Shown one piece after another: positions 15,201 through 22,725 of a DNA stretch of 64,000 nucleotides (positions are counted from its first letter, which is position 1; each line of letters begins with the position of its first letter). Under the pieces are notes generated by a model, which worked only from the letters and a program-made list of their open reading frames with translations, did not search any database and was not told the DNA's origin. This stretch comes from Mariniphaga sp041684965 (GTDB lineage Bacteria; Bacteroidota; Bacteroidia; Bacteroidales; Prolixibacteraceae). Location: the NCBI GenBank assembly GCA_041684965.1, contig JAWLGR010000014.1, positions 1-64,000 on the forward strand, in the 5' to 3' direction. A program made the translations under genes and the position numbers.

Positions 15201-18200
15201 CTAATTAATTCTATATCCTAAACCCGGATTTTTTTCAAAATAACTCAAAAAACGGTTGGTTAGTTCAATACGTGTATTCCTCGAGAACAAATGGATGTAC
15301 ATATTATTCTCAGGATTGTAAACGTTAAATTTTAACAATGCCTGACCTTTATTGTTTCGGGCCAGGTTTTCAATATCTGTTACAACCTTTTCTGTCAATT
15401 CATTCAGCGAAATATTAATTGTAACGCTCTTGACATAATTTCTACGGGCCTCGGAAAGCAGTTCTATCTGGATAGCTTTGAATTCATAGGAATCGCTGTT
15501 AAACCGTTGTTTTACAGTTCCCTTTACCATAATGAAAAGCCCAACCTTACAATATTTATGAAAATTAACATAGTCCTGTCCAAAGAAGAAAAATTCGTAT
15601 GAATCGTTGTAGTCGGTTAATGTAAGTGTACTGAACGGATTCCCGTTTTTTGAAGTTCCTTCTCTGGCTGAAGTAACCATTCCTCCAAAGGTGAATTCAC
15701 GTTCTTTGTATTTTTCGATGTCGTTTTTCAATTCCCTAAGCGTTACATCGCGGGTACAGAAGCTTTGTATTTCAAGTTTATAATCGTCGAGAGGGTGGGC
15801 CGTAAGATAGATGCCAATAAGATTCTTTTCCTTTTCAAGCAGAATTAGTTTCGGCCATTCTTCAACTTCCGGTATGGGTGGTTTTTTTACTTCTGCGCCT
15901 CCTCCCATATCACCAAACAAGCTTTGCTGCATACTCAGGCTTTCTGTCTGTATTTTATTCCCGTAACGTATCAGCTTTTCAATAAAAGTGGTGTTGTCGT
16001 TTTCATTTTCGCCGGAGAAAAAGCTGCTGCGTTTTACTCCTTGAAGACCGTCGAATGCTCCGGCCATGGCAAGAGCTTCCAGATTTTTTTTATTAACCGT
16101 TTGCAGGTTAACTGTTTCTACAAAATCGTAGATGGAATTGAACAATCCGTTTTTATCCCGTGCTGTGATGATATCTTTTGCAGCCCCTGATCCCACGCCT
16201 TTTATGGCACCCATCCCAAACCGGATGTTACCGTTTTTATTGGCCGTGAACTTGATAAAACTTTCATTTACATCCGGACCCAGAACATTTAGGTTCATAC
16301 GGCTGCATTCGTTCATGAGCTTTGTGATATCGGTAATGTTATTCAGGTTACGGCTTAAGTTGGCAGCCATAAATTCCCCGGGAAAGTGTGCTTTCAGATA
16401 GCCAGTCTGGTAAGCAATATAGGCATAACATACCGAATGCGACTTATTAAAGGCATAGGAGGCAAAAGCTTCCCAGTCTTTCCAGATTTTTTCGATTACA
16501 TCGGCCGGATTTTTACCTACATAGTTGCATTCATCGATAAATTTCAGGTTGGCTTTACACCCTTCGATGAATTTAACCTTAAGTTTATCCATGAGGGAAG
16601 TAATTTTTTTCCCCATTGCTTTACGCAGCAAATCAGAATCGCCCCGGGTGAAGTTGGCAAGTAAACGGGAAAGTAGCATAACCTGCTCCTGGAACACGGT
16701 GATGCCATAGGTTTCGCTCAGGTATTCCTCCATCATTGGCAGATCATATTCCACCTTCTGCCGCCCGTGTTTGCGGGCAATGTAGGCAGGAATGTATTCC
16801 ATCGGACCCGGGCGATAAAGGGCGTTCATGGCCACCAAATCTTCAAACCGGTTGGGTTTAAGATCACGCAGGTGCTTCTTCATTCCTTCCGATTCAAACT
16901 GGAATATGGCTGTTGTTTCGCCATGGCTGAAAAGCTCAAAGGTTTTCTCATCCTGCCAGTCTATATTCTCAATATCTATTTCAATGCCTTTCGATATTTT
17001 GATGTTTTCAAGTGTCTCTTTTATGATCGAAAGGGTTTTTAATCCCAGGAAGTCCATCTTCAGCAAACCAATATCCTCAACAAAACGGCCGTCGTACTGG
17101 GTCGTCGACAGGTTTTCACCATCTTTGTTAGGCATTAGTGGGATGTGATCGGAGAGCGGGTCGCGGCTGATGAGAATACCGCATGCATGAACACCTGTTT
17201 GCCTGACAGATCCCTCCAGTGTTTCGGCAAACTTTATGGTTTTAGCAATCAGCGGGTTATCCGACGTTTTCTCTTTTTTTAATTCCGGATTTTCCTTAAA
17301 AGCTTTGGCAAAAGTCATCTTTGGTGCATCGGGAACCAGTTTTGCAAGGCGGTCTGCCTCGGGAAGAGGGAGTTTTAGCACCCGTGCCACATCCCGGATA
17401 GCCATTTTTGTTGCCATGGTTCCAAAAGTACAGATATGTGCAACCTTATCGGTTCCGTATTTTTTGGCCACATATTCAAGCACCAGTTGCCGGCCATCGT
17501 CGTCAAAATCAATATCTACATCGGGCAGGGAAATACGATCGGGATTAAGAAACCTTTCGAACAGCAGGTTGTATTTAATGGGATCAATGTTTGTAATGCC
17601 GGTGCAGTAAGATACAGCAGCTCCGGCTGCTGAGCCCCTGCCGGGGCCTACAAGCACTCCCATTTCCCGGGCAACATTAATAAAATCCTGGGTTATAAGA
17701 AAATAGCCTGGGTAGCCCATCAGCTTGATGGTTTCCAGTTCGAAATTGAGGCGGACAACAACTTCTTCGGGCAGCGGATCCCCATATCTTTTTTTTGCTC
17801 CGATGAATGTCAGATGTCTAAGATAAGCTGCTTCCTGTTTAACACGCAATACTTTCTCATAACCACCCAGCCGTTCAAATGTTTGTTCACCAAACTCCTC
17901 AAGAAGCATATTCTCAGAGAATTTTTTCCTGAACTCTTCTTCAGTTCCAAATTCTTCAGGAATGGGAAACACAGGCATGATAGGCGCTGAATCCAGATCA
18001 AATTTTTCAATCTTTTCAACGATTTCAGCAGTGGTGGCAAGTGCTTCAGGAAGATCGGCAAATAACTCATTCATTTCCTGCTGAGTTTTAAACCACTCCT
18101 GTTTGGTATACCGCATTCGTGATGGATCATCTACATCCTTTCCGGTATTAAGACAAATGAGCAGGTCATGTGCATCAGCATCCACAGCGTTTGTAAAATG

Positions 18201-18848
18201 TACATCGTTGGTGGCAATGTACTTTACCTTGTGCTTTTCTGCCAGCTCAACAATTGCCTTATTTACCAGCATCTGGTTCTCGTAAACTTCTTCCCGTTGC
18301 TTCTGTTCTTCTGCCGGGTGACGCATCAGTTCGAGGTAAAAGTCACTTCCGAAAATGCTTTTGTACCATTCAATGGAATTTTCTGCTTCCTTTATTTTGT
18401 TTTTCATTATCAGTCCCGGGATTTCACCACCCAGGCATGCTGAAGTAACAATCAGTCCTTCGCTGTATTTTTCAAGTGTTTTTTTATCAATACGGGCTTT
18501 ATAGTAAAAACCTTCTGTATTTGCAATTGAAATAAGCTTAATCAGATTCCGGTATCCTGTATTGTTTTTTGCAAGCAGTATCAGATGGTCGCCATAACGA
18601 TCCACTACATCCGTTTTATCCTGGAGGCTTCGGACAGCAACATAGGTTTCACAGCCGAGAATTGGTTTTACACCTGCTTTTTTGCAGGTAGCATGAAATT
18701 CTTTTATCCCGAACATGGTGCCGTGGTCGGTAAGTGCAAGTGCTGTCATACCATCAGATTTGGCCTTGTCTACCAAAGCCTGGACACTTGCTGCGCCGTC
18801 CAGTATAGAATATTGTGAATGTACATGTAAATGTGTAAACGGAACCAT
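15201..18848 (-). CDS. dnaE: DNA polymerase III alpha subunit
   Basis: 1215 residues, usual for Bacteroidota DnaE. The N-terminal PHP domain starts FTHLHVHSQYSILDGAA; the polymerase domain has GPGRGSAAGAAVSYCTGIT and PDVDIDFDDDGRQ with the catalytic aspartates, and YGITVFQEQVMLL. A tandem helix-hairpin-helix and an OB-fold (EFTFGGMVTSAREGTSKNGNPF) follow. No intein or split is visible. As replicative polymerase it works with the beta clamp and a separate epsilon exonuclease. A 437-bp gap upstream holds the opposed 11-bp repeat array and the HIT/greA terminator. Confidence 0.97.
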   Translation of the reverse strand: MVPFTHLHVHSQYSILDGAASVQALVDKAKSDGMTALALTDHGTMFGIKEFHATCKKAGVKPILGCETYVAVRSLQDKTDVVDRYGDHLILLAKNNTGYRNLIKLISIANTEGFYYKARIDKKTLEKYSEGLIVTSACLGGEIPGLIMKNKIKEAENSIEWYKSIFGSDFYLELMRHPAEEQKQREEVYENQMLVNKAIVELAEKHKVKYIATNDVHFTNAVDADAHDLLICLNTGKDVDDPSRMRYTKQEWFKTQQEMNELFADLPEALATTAEIVEKIEKFDLDSAPIMPVFPIPEEFGTEEEFRKKFSENMLLEEFGEQTFERLGGYEKVLRVKQEAAYLRHLTFIGAKKRYGDPLPEEVVVRLNFELETIKLMGYPGYFLITQDFINVAREMGVLVGPGRGSAAGAAVSYCTGITNIDPIKYNLLFERFLNPDRISLPDVDIDFDDDGRQLVLEYVAKKYGTDKVAHICTFGTMATKMAIRDVARVLKLPLPEADRLAKLVPDAPKMTFAKAFKENPELKKEKTSDNPLIAKTIKFAETLEGSVRQTGVHACGILISRDPLSDHIPLMPNKDGENLSTTQYDGRFVEDIGLLKMDFLGLKTLSIIKETLENIKISKGIEIDIENIDWQDEKTFELFSHGETTAIFQFESEGMKKHLRDLKPNRFEDLVAMNALYRPGPMEYIPAYIARKHGRQKVEYDLPMMEEYLSETYGITVFQEQVMLLSRLLANFTRGDSDLLRKAMGKKITSLMDKLKVKFIEGCKANLKFIDECNYVGKNPADVIEKIWKDWEAFASYAFNKSHSVCYAYIAYQTGYLKAHFPGEFMAANLSRNLNNITDITKLMNECSRMNLNVLGPDVNESFIKFTANKNGNIRFGMGAIKGVGSGAAKDIITARDKNGLFNSIYDFVETVNLQTVNKKNLEALAMAGAFDGLQGVKRSSFFSGENENDNTTFIEKLIRYGNKIQTESLSMQQSLFGDMGGGAEVKKPPIPEVEEWPKLILLEKEKNLIGIYLTAHPLDDYKLEIQSFCTRDVTLRELKNDIEKYKEREFTFGGMVTSAREGTSKNGNPFSTLTLTDYNDSYEFFFFGQDYVNFHKYCKVGLFIMVKGTVKQRFNSDSYEFKAIQIELLSEARRNYVKSVTINISLNELTEKVVTDIENLARNNKGQALLKFNVYNPENNMYIHLFSRNTRIELTNRFLSYFEKNPGLGYRIN

Positions 18849-19048
18849 TTTTTTTATTTTTTTCAGCTAGAGCTATTTATTTTTAAGGTCGGCTAAAGTT
18901 ACTTATTTTGGTCGCTTTGGACTTGGATTGTTGATAAAATTGAAATAAAAAAGAGAAAGAATCTCCCCCTCAAAAAAATGATAAACCTTATCAGAACCGT
19001 CTGTGTTAAGATTTTTTTTGGAGAACTCCTGCACCATAAATAATACTT

Positions 19049-19136
19049 TACAAATTCGGAATAAATTCGCAATAAACTCGGTACAAATTCGCGAAATCGC
19101 GAATTTGTACCGAGTTTGTACCGAATTTGTTACGAA
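19049..19136. repeat. Opposed arrays of 11-bp repeats forming a large inverted repeat (element 1)
   Basis: Left of centre four 11-bp units of the type TACAAATTCGG, AATAAATTCGC, AATAAACTCGG, TACAAATTCGC run head to tail; right of centre the same unit runs inverted (CGAATTTGTAC, CGAGTTTGTAC, CGAATTTGTTA). The core at 19080-19111 is a perfect 15-bp inverted repeat with a 2-nt spacer. The element lies upstream of dnaE. The rest of 18849-19285 shows only this element and the terminator at 19228. Confidence 0.8.
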
Positions 19137-19227
19137 GTTAATGTTGAACAGGCATTGGCAAAACTGTTTCAAAATTACCTATAAATAAAAACCTTAAAAT
19201 TTAATGTTGCGGAAACAGGGATAAAAT

Positions 19228-19264
19228 AAAAGCCGTAACAAGAATATGCTTTGCTACGGCTTTT
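19228..19264 (-). terminator. Terminator of the greA-HIT operon
   Basis: AAAAGCCGTA and TACGGCTTTT form a 10-bp stem (17-nt loop); on the minus strand TATTTTAT follows. It starts about 21 nt after the HIT stop codon. Confidence 0.75.
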
Positions 19265-19285
19265 ATTGTTCCAACAGGTAGTTGG

Positions 19286-19678
19286 TTATATTTTTTCTGA
19301 GATTTCTTTTCTTAGAGTTTCAAATTCGTCCTTATTCATTTTAATTTTTTCAGAGAAATTCAAAACATCGGTTTCATCTTGCATAGGAATAAGGTGTATG
19401 TGTGCATGAGGAACCTCAAGTCCCAGCACCAAAACTCCTACTTTTTTACACGGAACTGCCTTTTTGAGGCCCATGGCCACTTTTTTTGCAAATAACTGTA
19501 ATCCGGCATAGAGCTCGTCATCAATATCGAACAGATAATCGACCTCTTTTTTTGGAATCACCAGCGTATGACCCTTTGCTGCCGGCGATATATCAAGAAA
19601 TGCCAGGAAGTTATCATCTTCGGCTACTTTATATGCCGGGATTTCGCCTTTTACTATTTTAGTAAAAATACTTGCCAT
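19286..19678 (-). CDS. HIT (histidine triad) family hydrolase
   Basis: 130 residues. FTKIVKGEIPAYKVAEDDNFLAFLDISPAAKGHTLVIPKKE and the triad VPHAHIHLIP are the HINT-branch signature; the middle His of HAHIH is the nucleophile. Members hydrolyse nucleoside phosphoramidates or adenylated compounds. The gene starts 5 nt after greA, so the two are co-transcribed; this greA-HIT pair is common in Bacteroidota. Confidence 0.95.
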   Translation of the reverse strand: MASIFTKIVKGEIPAYKVAEDDNFLAFLDISPAAKGHTLVIPKKEVDYLFDIDDELYAGLQLFAKKVAMGLKKAVPCKKVGVLVLGLEVPHAHIHLIPMQDETDVLNFSEKIKMNKDEFETLRKEISEKI

Positions 19679-19683
19679 AGTAT

Positions 19684-20157
19684 TTAAATAGAAATTTGAA
19701 TAATTTCGAACGGTATAAGTCCCGAAGGAACTTTTATTTCAACTACTTCACCAACTTTTTTCCCCATCAGTCCTTTGGCTATGGGGGTTGTAGCAGAGAT
19801 TTTCCCTTGTTTCAGATCGGCTTCCCCTTCCGGTACAATAGTATATTGCATGGTGGTATTGTTCCTTTTATTTTTGATGGTCACCTTGTTCAATATCTGC
19901 ACTTCCGAGGTGTTTATTCTCGACTCATCGAGAATACGCGCATTGGCGACTTTCGATTGCAATTCAGCAATTTTTGCCTCCAGCATGCCCTGGGCATCTT
20001 TGGCGGCATCGTATTCAGCATTCTCTGAAATATCGCCTTTTTCAATGGCTTCGCCAATAAGTTTTGATATTGCCGGACGTTCAACGTTTACAAGCCTGTC
20101 CAGCTCTTTTCTCAATTTTTGTAATCCTTCCTTTGTTAAATATGTAACCCTCGACAT
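19684..20157 (-). CDS. greA: Transcription elongation factor GreA
   Basis: 157 residues, the standard length. The N-terminal coiled coil (YLTKEGLQKLRKELDRLVNVERPAISKLIGEAIEKGDISENAEYDAAKD) carries the acidic tip (D-x-x-E in GDISENAEYD), and the C-terminal FKBP-like domain ends TPIAKGLMGKKVGEVVEIKVPSG. It rescues backtracked RNA polymerase by stimulating transcript cleavage. A TAnnTTTG-like box (minus-strand TACATTTG, 20233-20240) lies about 75 nt upstream. Confidence 0.97.
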   Translation of the reverse strand: MSRVTYLTKEGLQKLRKELDRLVNVERPAISKLIGEAIEKGDISENAEYDAAKDAQGMLEAKIAELQSKVANARILDESRINTSEVQILNKVTIKNKRNNTTMQYTIVPEGEADLKQGKISATTPIAKGLMGKKVGEVVEIKVPSGLIPFEIIQISI

Positions 20158-20306
20158 TATCTGTTCCTCCTCATTTACTTTGAGCTATAAAAAAAACGAA
20201 AGAATTCCGGTCATCCGGAACCCTTCCTTTGGCAAATGTATATAATTTCCCTGATATTAAAAACAACTTTTGTTAAGATTATTAAAAATGAATTATTTAA
20301 CAGTAT

Positions 20307-20672
20307 CTAAAAATATTTCCGGTTAAGTATTTCACTGTAAATAATTGCTTTCTTCAAGGGAAATCTTTCCTTTTTTATGACCTTTGCAACAGCTTTTTCA
20401 GCAGTGCTTTGTGACGGTTTTTTGAAAACATCTCTTTTCATCATTCCTTTTGCCGTATGAAACCTGTCCTCAACAGCTATTTTTTCTGCTGGTCGATGGT
20501 GTTCACTCACTCCCATGGATTCTTCGTCCTCAACAATTGTTTCCCAGAACTTTTCTCCTTGGGAAGGTTCCTGGTCGCCGGTTTCAGGGGGCAGAGGCCT
20601 TTTTTTTATTTGTCCGAATATTCCGGCAGCAATAAAAAGAAGGGTTAATATAAATACGATAATATCATCCAT
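20307..20672 (-). CDS. Small membrane-anchored protein of unknown function
   Basis: 121 residues. One N-terminal transmembrane helix (DDIIVFILTLLFIAAGIFGQI) is followed by a charged, probably disordered cytoplasmic tail and a C-terminal motif PLKKAIIYSEILNRKYF. That C-terminal SEILNRKYF ending is seen in small Bacteroidota-specific proteins, but no function is known to me. It stands alone between the greA promoter region and the divergent lipoprotein gene at 20736. Confidence 0.75.
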   Translation of the reverse strand: MDDIIVFILTLLFIAAGIFGQIKKRPLPPETGDQEPSQGEKFWETIVEDEESMGVSEHHRPAEKIAVEDRFHTAKGMMKRDVFKKPSQSTAEKAVAKVIKKERFPLKKAIIYSEILNRKYF

Positions 20673-20735
20673 TATTTTTGTGATTTTTTGACAATAAATA
20701 TATGAATTTTGAAGTTTCTAGTAAAAGTACGAAAA

Positions 20736-21170
20736 ATGAGGCAGTTGGTTTTAAAGTATGTGAAGTATTTTATTTATTTTCTTTTTTTAGCATTTGCTTA
20801 CCCTTCATGCGATAAAATAAATGAATCACCCATTCCCGATGTATATGTTTCATTTACCGTAGACTTGCATATAGCCAATGAACTTACTATTCCCGGAACA
20901 TCGGTTTTTTTCCCCCAGGCAGGCTTTGGGGGGGTAATTATTTATTGTTTCGATCAGGGCATGTGGTATGCTTTTGATGCGGCGTGTACTTTAGAAGCCA
21001 GCAGGAACTGTATAGTTAAAAATGAAAGTGGCCTGGCTGAATGTCCCTGTTGCGGTTCACAATTTGTTTTACCAAATAGTGGTTATCCGGTCAAAGCACC
21101 TGCCACTGTCCCTTTAAAGCATTACAATGTTTCGCTTGTAAACAACTATATCCTTAGAGTTTTTAATTAA
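20736..21170 (+). CDS. Rieske-like lipoprotein with altered cluster ligands
   Basis: 144 residues from the ATG at 20736 (a longer start at 20709 would only precede the signal). Lipoprotein signal LFLAFAYPSC. The segment YAFDAACTLEASRNC and then CPCCGSQFVLPNSGYPVKAPATVPLKHY follows the Rieske domain order (CTHxGC ... CPxHGS ... G-PA--PL--Y), but the first His is Leu and the second is Cys. A standard [2Fe-2S] Rieske centre is therefore unlikely; a Cys-rich centre or a cluster-free relic is possible. It ends in a shared terminator with ahcY. Confidence 0.65.
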   Translation: MRQLVLKYVKYFIYFLFLAFAYPSCDKINESPIPDVYVSFTVDLHIANELTIPGTSVFFPQAGFGGVIIYCFDQGMWYAFDAACTLEASRNCIVKNESGLAECPCCGSQFVLPNSGYPVKAPATVPLKHYNVSLVNNYILRVFN

Positions 21171-21203
21171 TAAGAACGGAGCTTGTTGAGCTCCGCTCTT
21201 ATT
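21169..21203. terminator. Bidirectional terminator between the Rieske-like gene and ahcY
   Basis: AATAAGAACGGAGCT and AGCTCCGCTCTTATT pair over about 14 bp with a 5-nt loop, placed between two convergent stop codons (21170 and 21215). T-rich ends occur on both sides. Confidence 0.75.
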
Positions 21204-21214
21204 GTTCTATATAA

Positions 21215-22633
21215 TTAATACCGGTAATGTTCGGGCTTGTAGGGACCTTCTTTAGGGATTCCGATGTATTTTGCCTGCTCGTCGGTGAGTTGGGTTAGCT
21301 TAACGCCTAACTGATCAAGGTGAAGGCGTGCAACTTCTTCGTCCAGTTTCTTAGGAAGCCGGTACACATCAATTTCATAGTCATTCTGCCAGAGATCGAG
21401 TTGCGCAAGCGATTGGTTGGTAAATGAATTGCTCATCACAAATGACGGATGTCCCGTGGCACAACCAAGATTTACAAGGCGTCCTTCTGCCAGCAGAAAG
21501 ATGCTGTGCCCGTCTTCGAATGTGAATTTATCGACCTGTGGTTTAATATTAAGTTTTTTTATTCCGGGAAATTTGTGCAATTGAGCCACCTGTATTTCAT
21601 TATCGAAATGACCGATGTTGCAAACTATTGCCTGGTCTTTCATTTTTGCCATATGCTGCACCGTAATCACATCCTTGTTGCCGGTGGTGGTGACAAATAT
21701 GTTTCCTTCATTCAGGGCATCCTCCATTGGTTTTACCTCGAAACCTTCCATGGCAGCCTGCAGGGCGCAGATAGGGTCTATTTCAGTAACAATTACACGG
21801 GCACCATAGCCCCGCATAGACTTGGCACAACCTTTACCCACATCGCCGTATCCGGCAACCACTACAACCTTACCGGCAATCATTACATCGGTGGCCCGTT
21901 TAATGCCATCGGCAAGCGACTCCCGACAGCCGTAGAGATTATCAAATTTCGATTTGGTAACCGAATCGTTTACATTGATGGCCGGGAAAAGTAATTTTCC
22001 CTGTTCTTTCATATGATAAAGACGGTGAACACCTGTTGTGGTTTCTTCTGAAACACCTTTAAATTCTTTTGCAGCATTATGCCACCGATCAGGATGTTTA
22101 TCCAGGATTCGTCTGAGGATTTTATTCAGTTCGATTTCATCTTCTCCTTCGGCAAATTGGTCCAAAACGGAAGGATCTTTTTCAGCTTCGTAACCGCGGT
22201 GAATCATTAATGTGGCATCACCTCCATCGTCTACTATCAGGTGCGGGCCTTTTCCATTGCCAAAATCCAATGCTCTTTCGGTACACCACCAATATTCTTC
22301 CAATGTTTCCCCTTTCCATGCAAATACCGGAATCCCGGCTGCAGCAATTGCTGCAGCAGCATGATCCTGAGTGGAAAAAATATTACAGCTCGCCCAACGG
22401 ACATCGGCACCCAGTTCAATGAGTGTTTCAATCAAAACAGCTGTTTGGATAGTCATATGCAAGCTGCCGGTTACACGTGCGCCCTTTAAAGGTTTTTCAG
22501 GGCCAAATTTTTGCCTGATAGACATAAGTCCCGGCATTTCCATCTCTGCAATTTCAATTTCCTTCCGGCCATAATCTGCCAGTTTAATGTCTGCTACTTT
22601 GTATTTCAATTGTTGTTCTACAGCAATGCTCAT
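21215..22633 (-). CDS. ahcY: Adenosylhomocysteinase
   Basis: 472 residues. Canonical motifs: SCNIFSTQDHAAAAI, the NAD-binding GYGDVGKGCAKSMRGYGA, TTGNKDVI and the C-terminal NDYEIDVYRLPKKLDEEVARLHL with KPEHYRY. It hydrolyses S-adenosylhomocysteine to homocysteine and adenosine, removing the product inhibitor of methyltransferases such as the MddA-like and tRNA methyltransferases in this window. A minus-strand TAACTTTG box at 22670-22677 probably drives it. No SAH-type riboswitch was recognised in the ~90-nt upstream gap. Confidence 0.97.
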   Translation of the reverse strand: MSIAVEQQLKYKVADIKLADYGRKEIEIAEMEMPGLMSIRQKFGPEKPLKGARVTGSLHMTIQTAVLIETLIELGADVRWASCNIFSTQDHAAAAIAAAGIPVFAWKGETLEEYWWCTERALDFGNGKGPHLIVDDGGDATLMIHRGYEAEKDPSVLDQFAEGEDEIELNKILRRILDKHPDRWHNAAKEFKGVSEETTTGVHRLYHMKEQGKLLFPAINVNDSVTKSKFDNLYGCRESLADGIKRATDVMIAGKVVVVAGYGDVGKGCAKSMRGYGARVIVTEIDPICALQAAMEGFEVKPMEDALNEGNIFVTTTGNKDVITVQHMAKMKDQAIVCNIGHFDNEIQVAQLHKFPGIKKLNIKPQVDKFTFEDGHSIFLLAEGRLVNLGCATGHPSFVMSNSFTNQSLAQLDLWQNDYEIDVYRLPKKLDEEVARLHLDQLGVKLTQLTDEQAKYIGIPKEGPYKPEHYRY

Positions 22634-22669
22634 TTTTTCGATATTTTAATGTTTTTTAAAAAGGCGGTG

Positions 22670-22677
22670 CAAAGTTA
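22670..22677 (-). promoter_or_regulatory. -7 promoter element for ahcY
   Basis: TAACTTTG on the minus strand, 37 nt upstream of the start codon; fits TAnnTTTG. The -33 region is unclear. Confidence 0.4.
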
Positions 22678-22725
22678 ATAATTTCGGGCGATTATGGTAT
22701 TTCATGTTTCAGGTGGTGTAATTTG

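Noticed and set aside
15201..18848. Intein or split in dnaE
   Set aside because: The 1215-residue length and uninterrupted motifs are normal for this phylum.
21449..21994. Plus-strand open frame of 181 codons
   Set aside because: Fully antisense to ahcY, whose sequence is strongly conserved; a codon-bias shadow.
22634..22725. SAM/SAH riboswitch upstream of ahcY
   Set aside because: The gap is only ~90 nt, AT-rich, and shows no conserved stem set; a -7 promoter box explains it.
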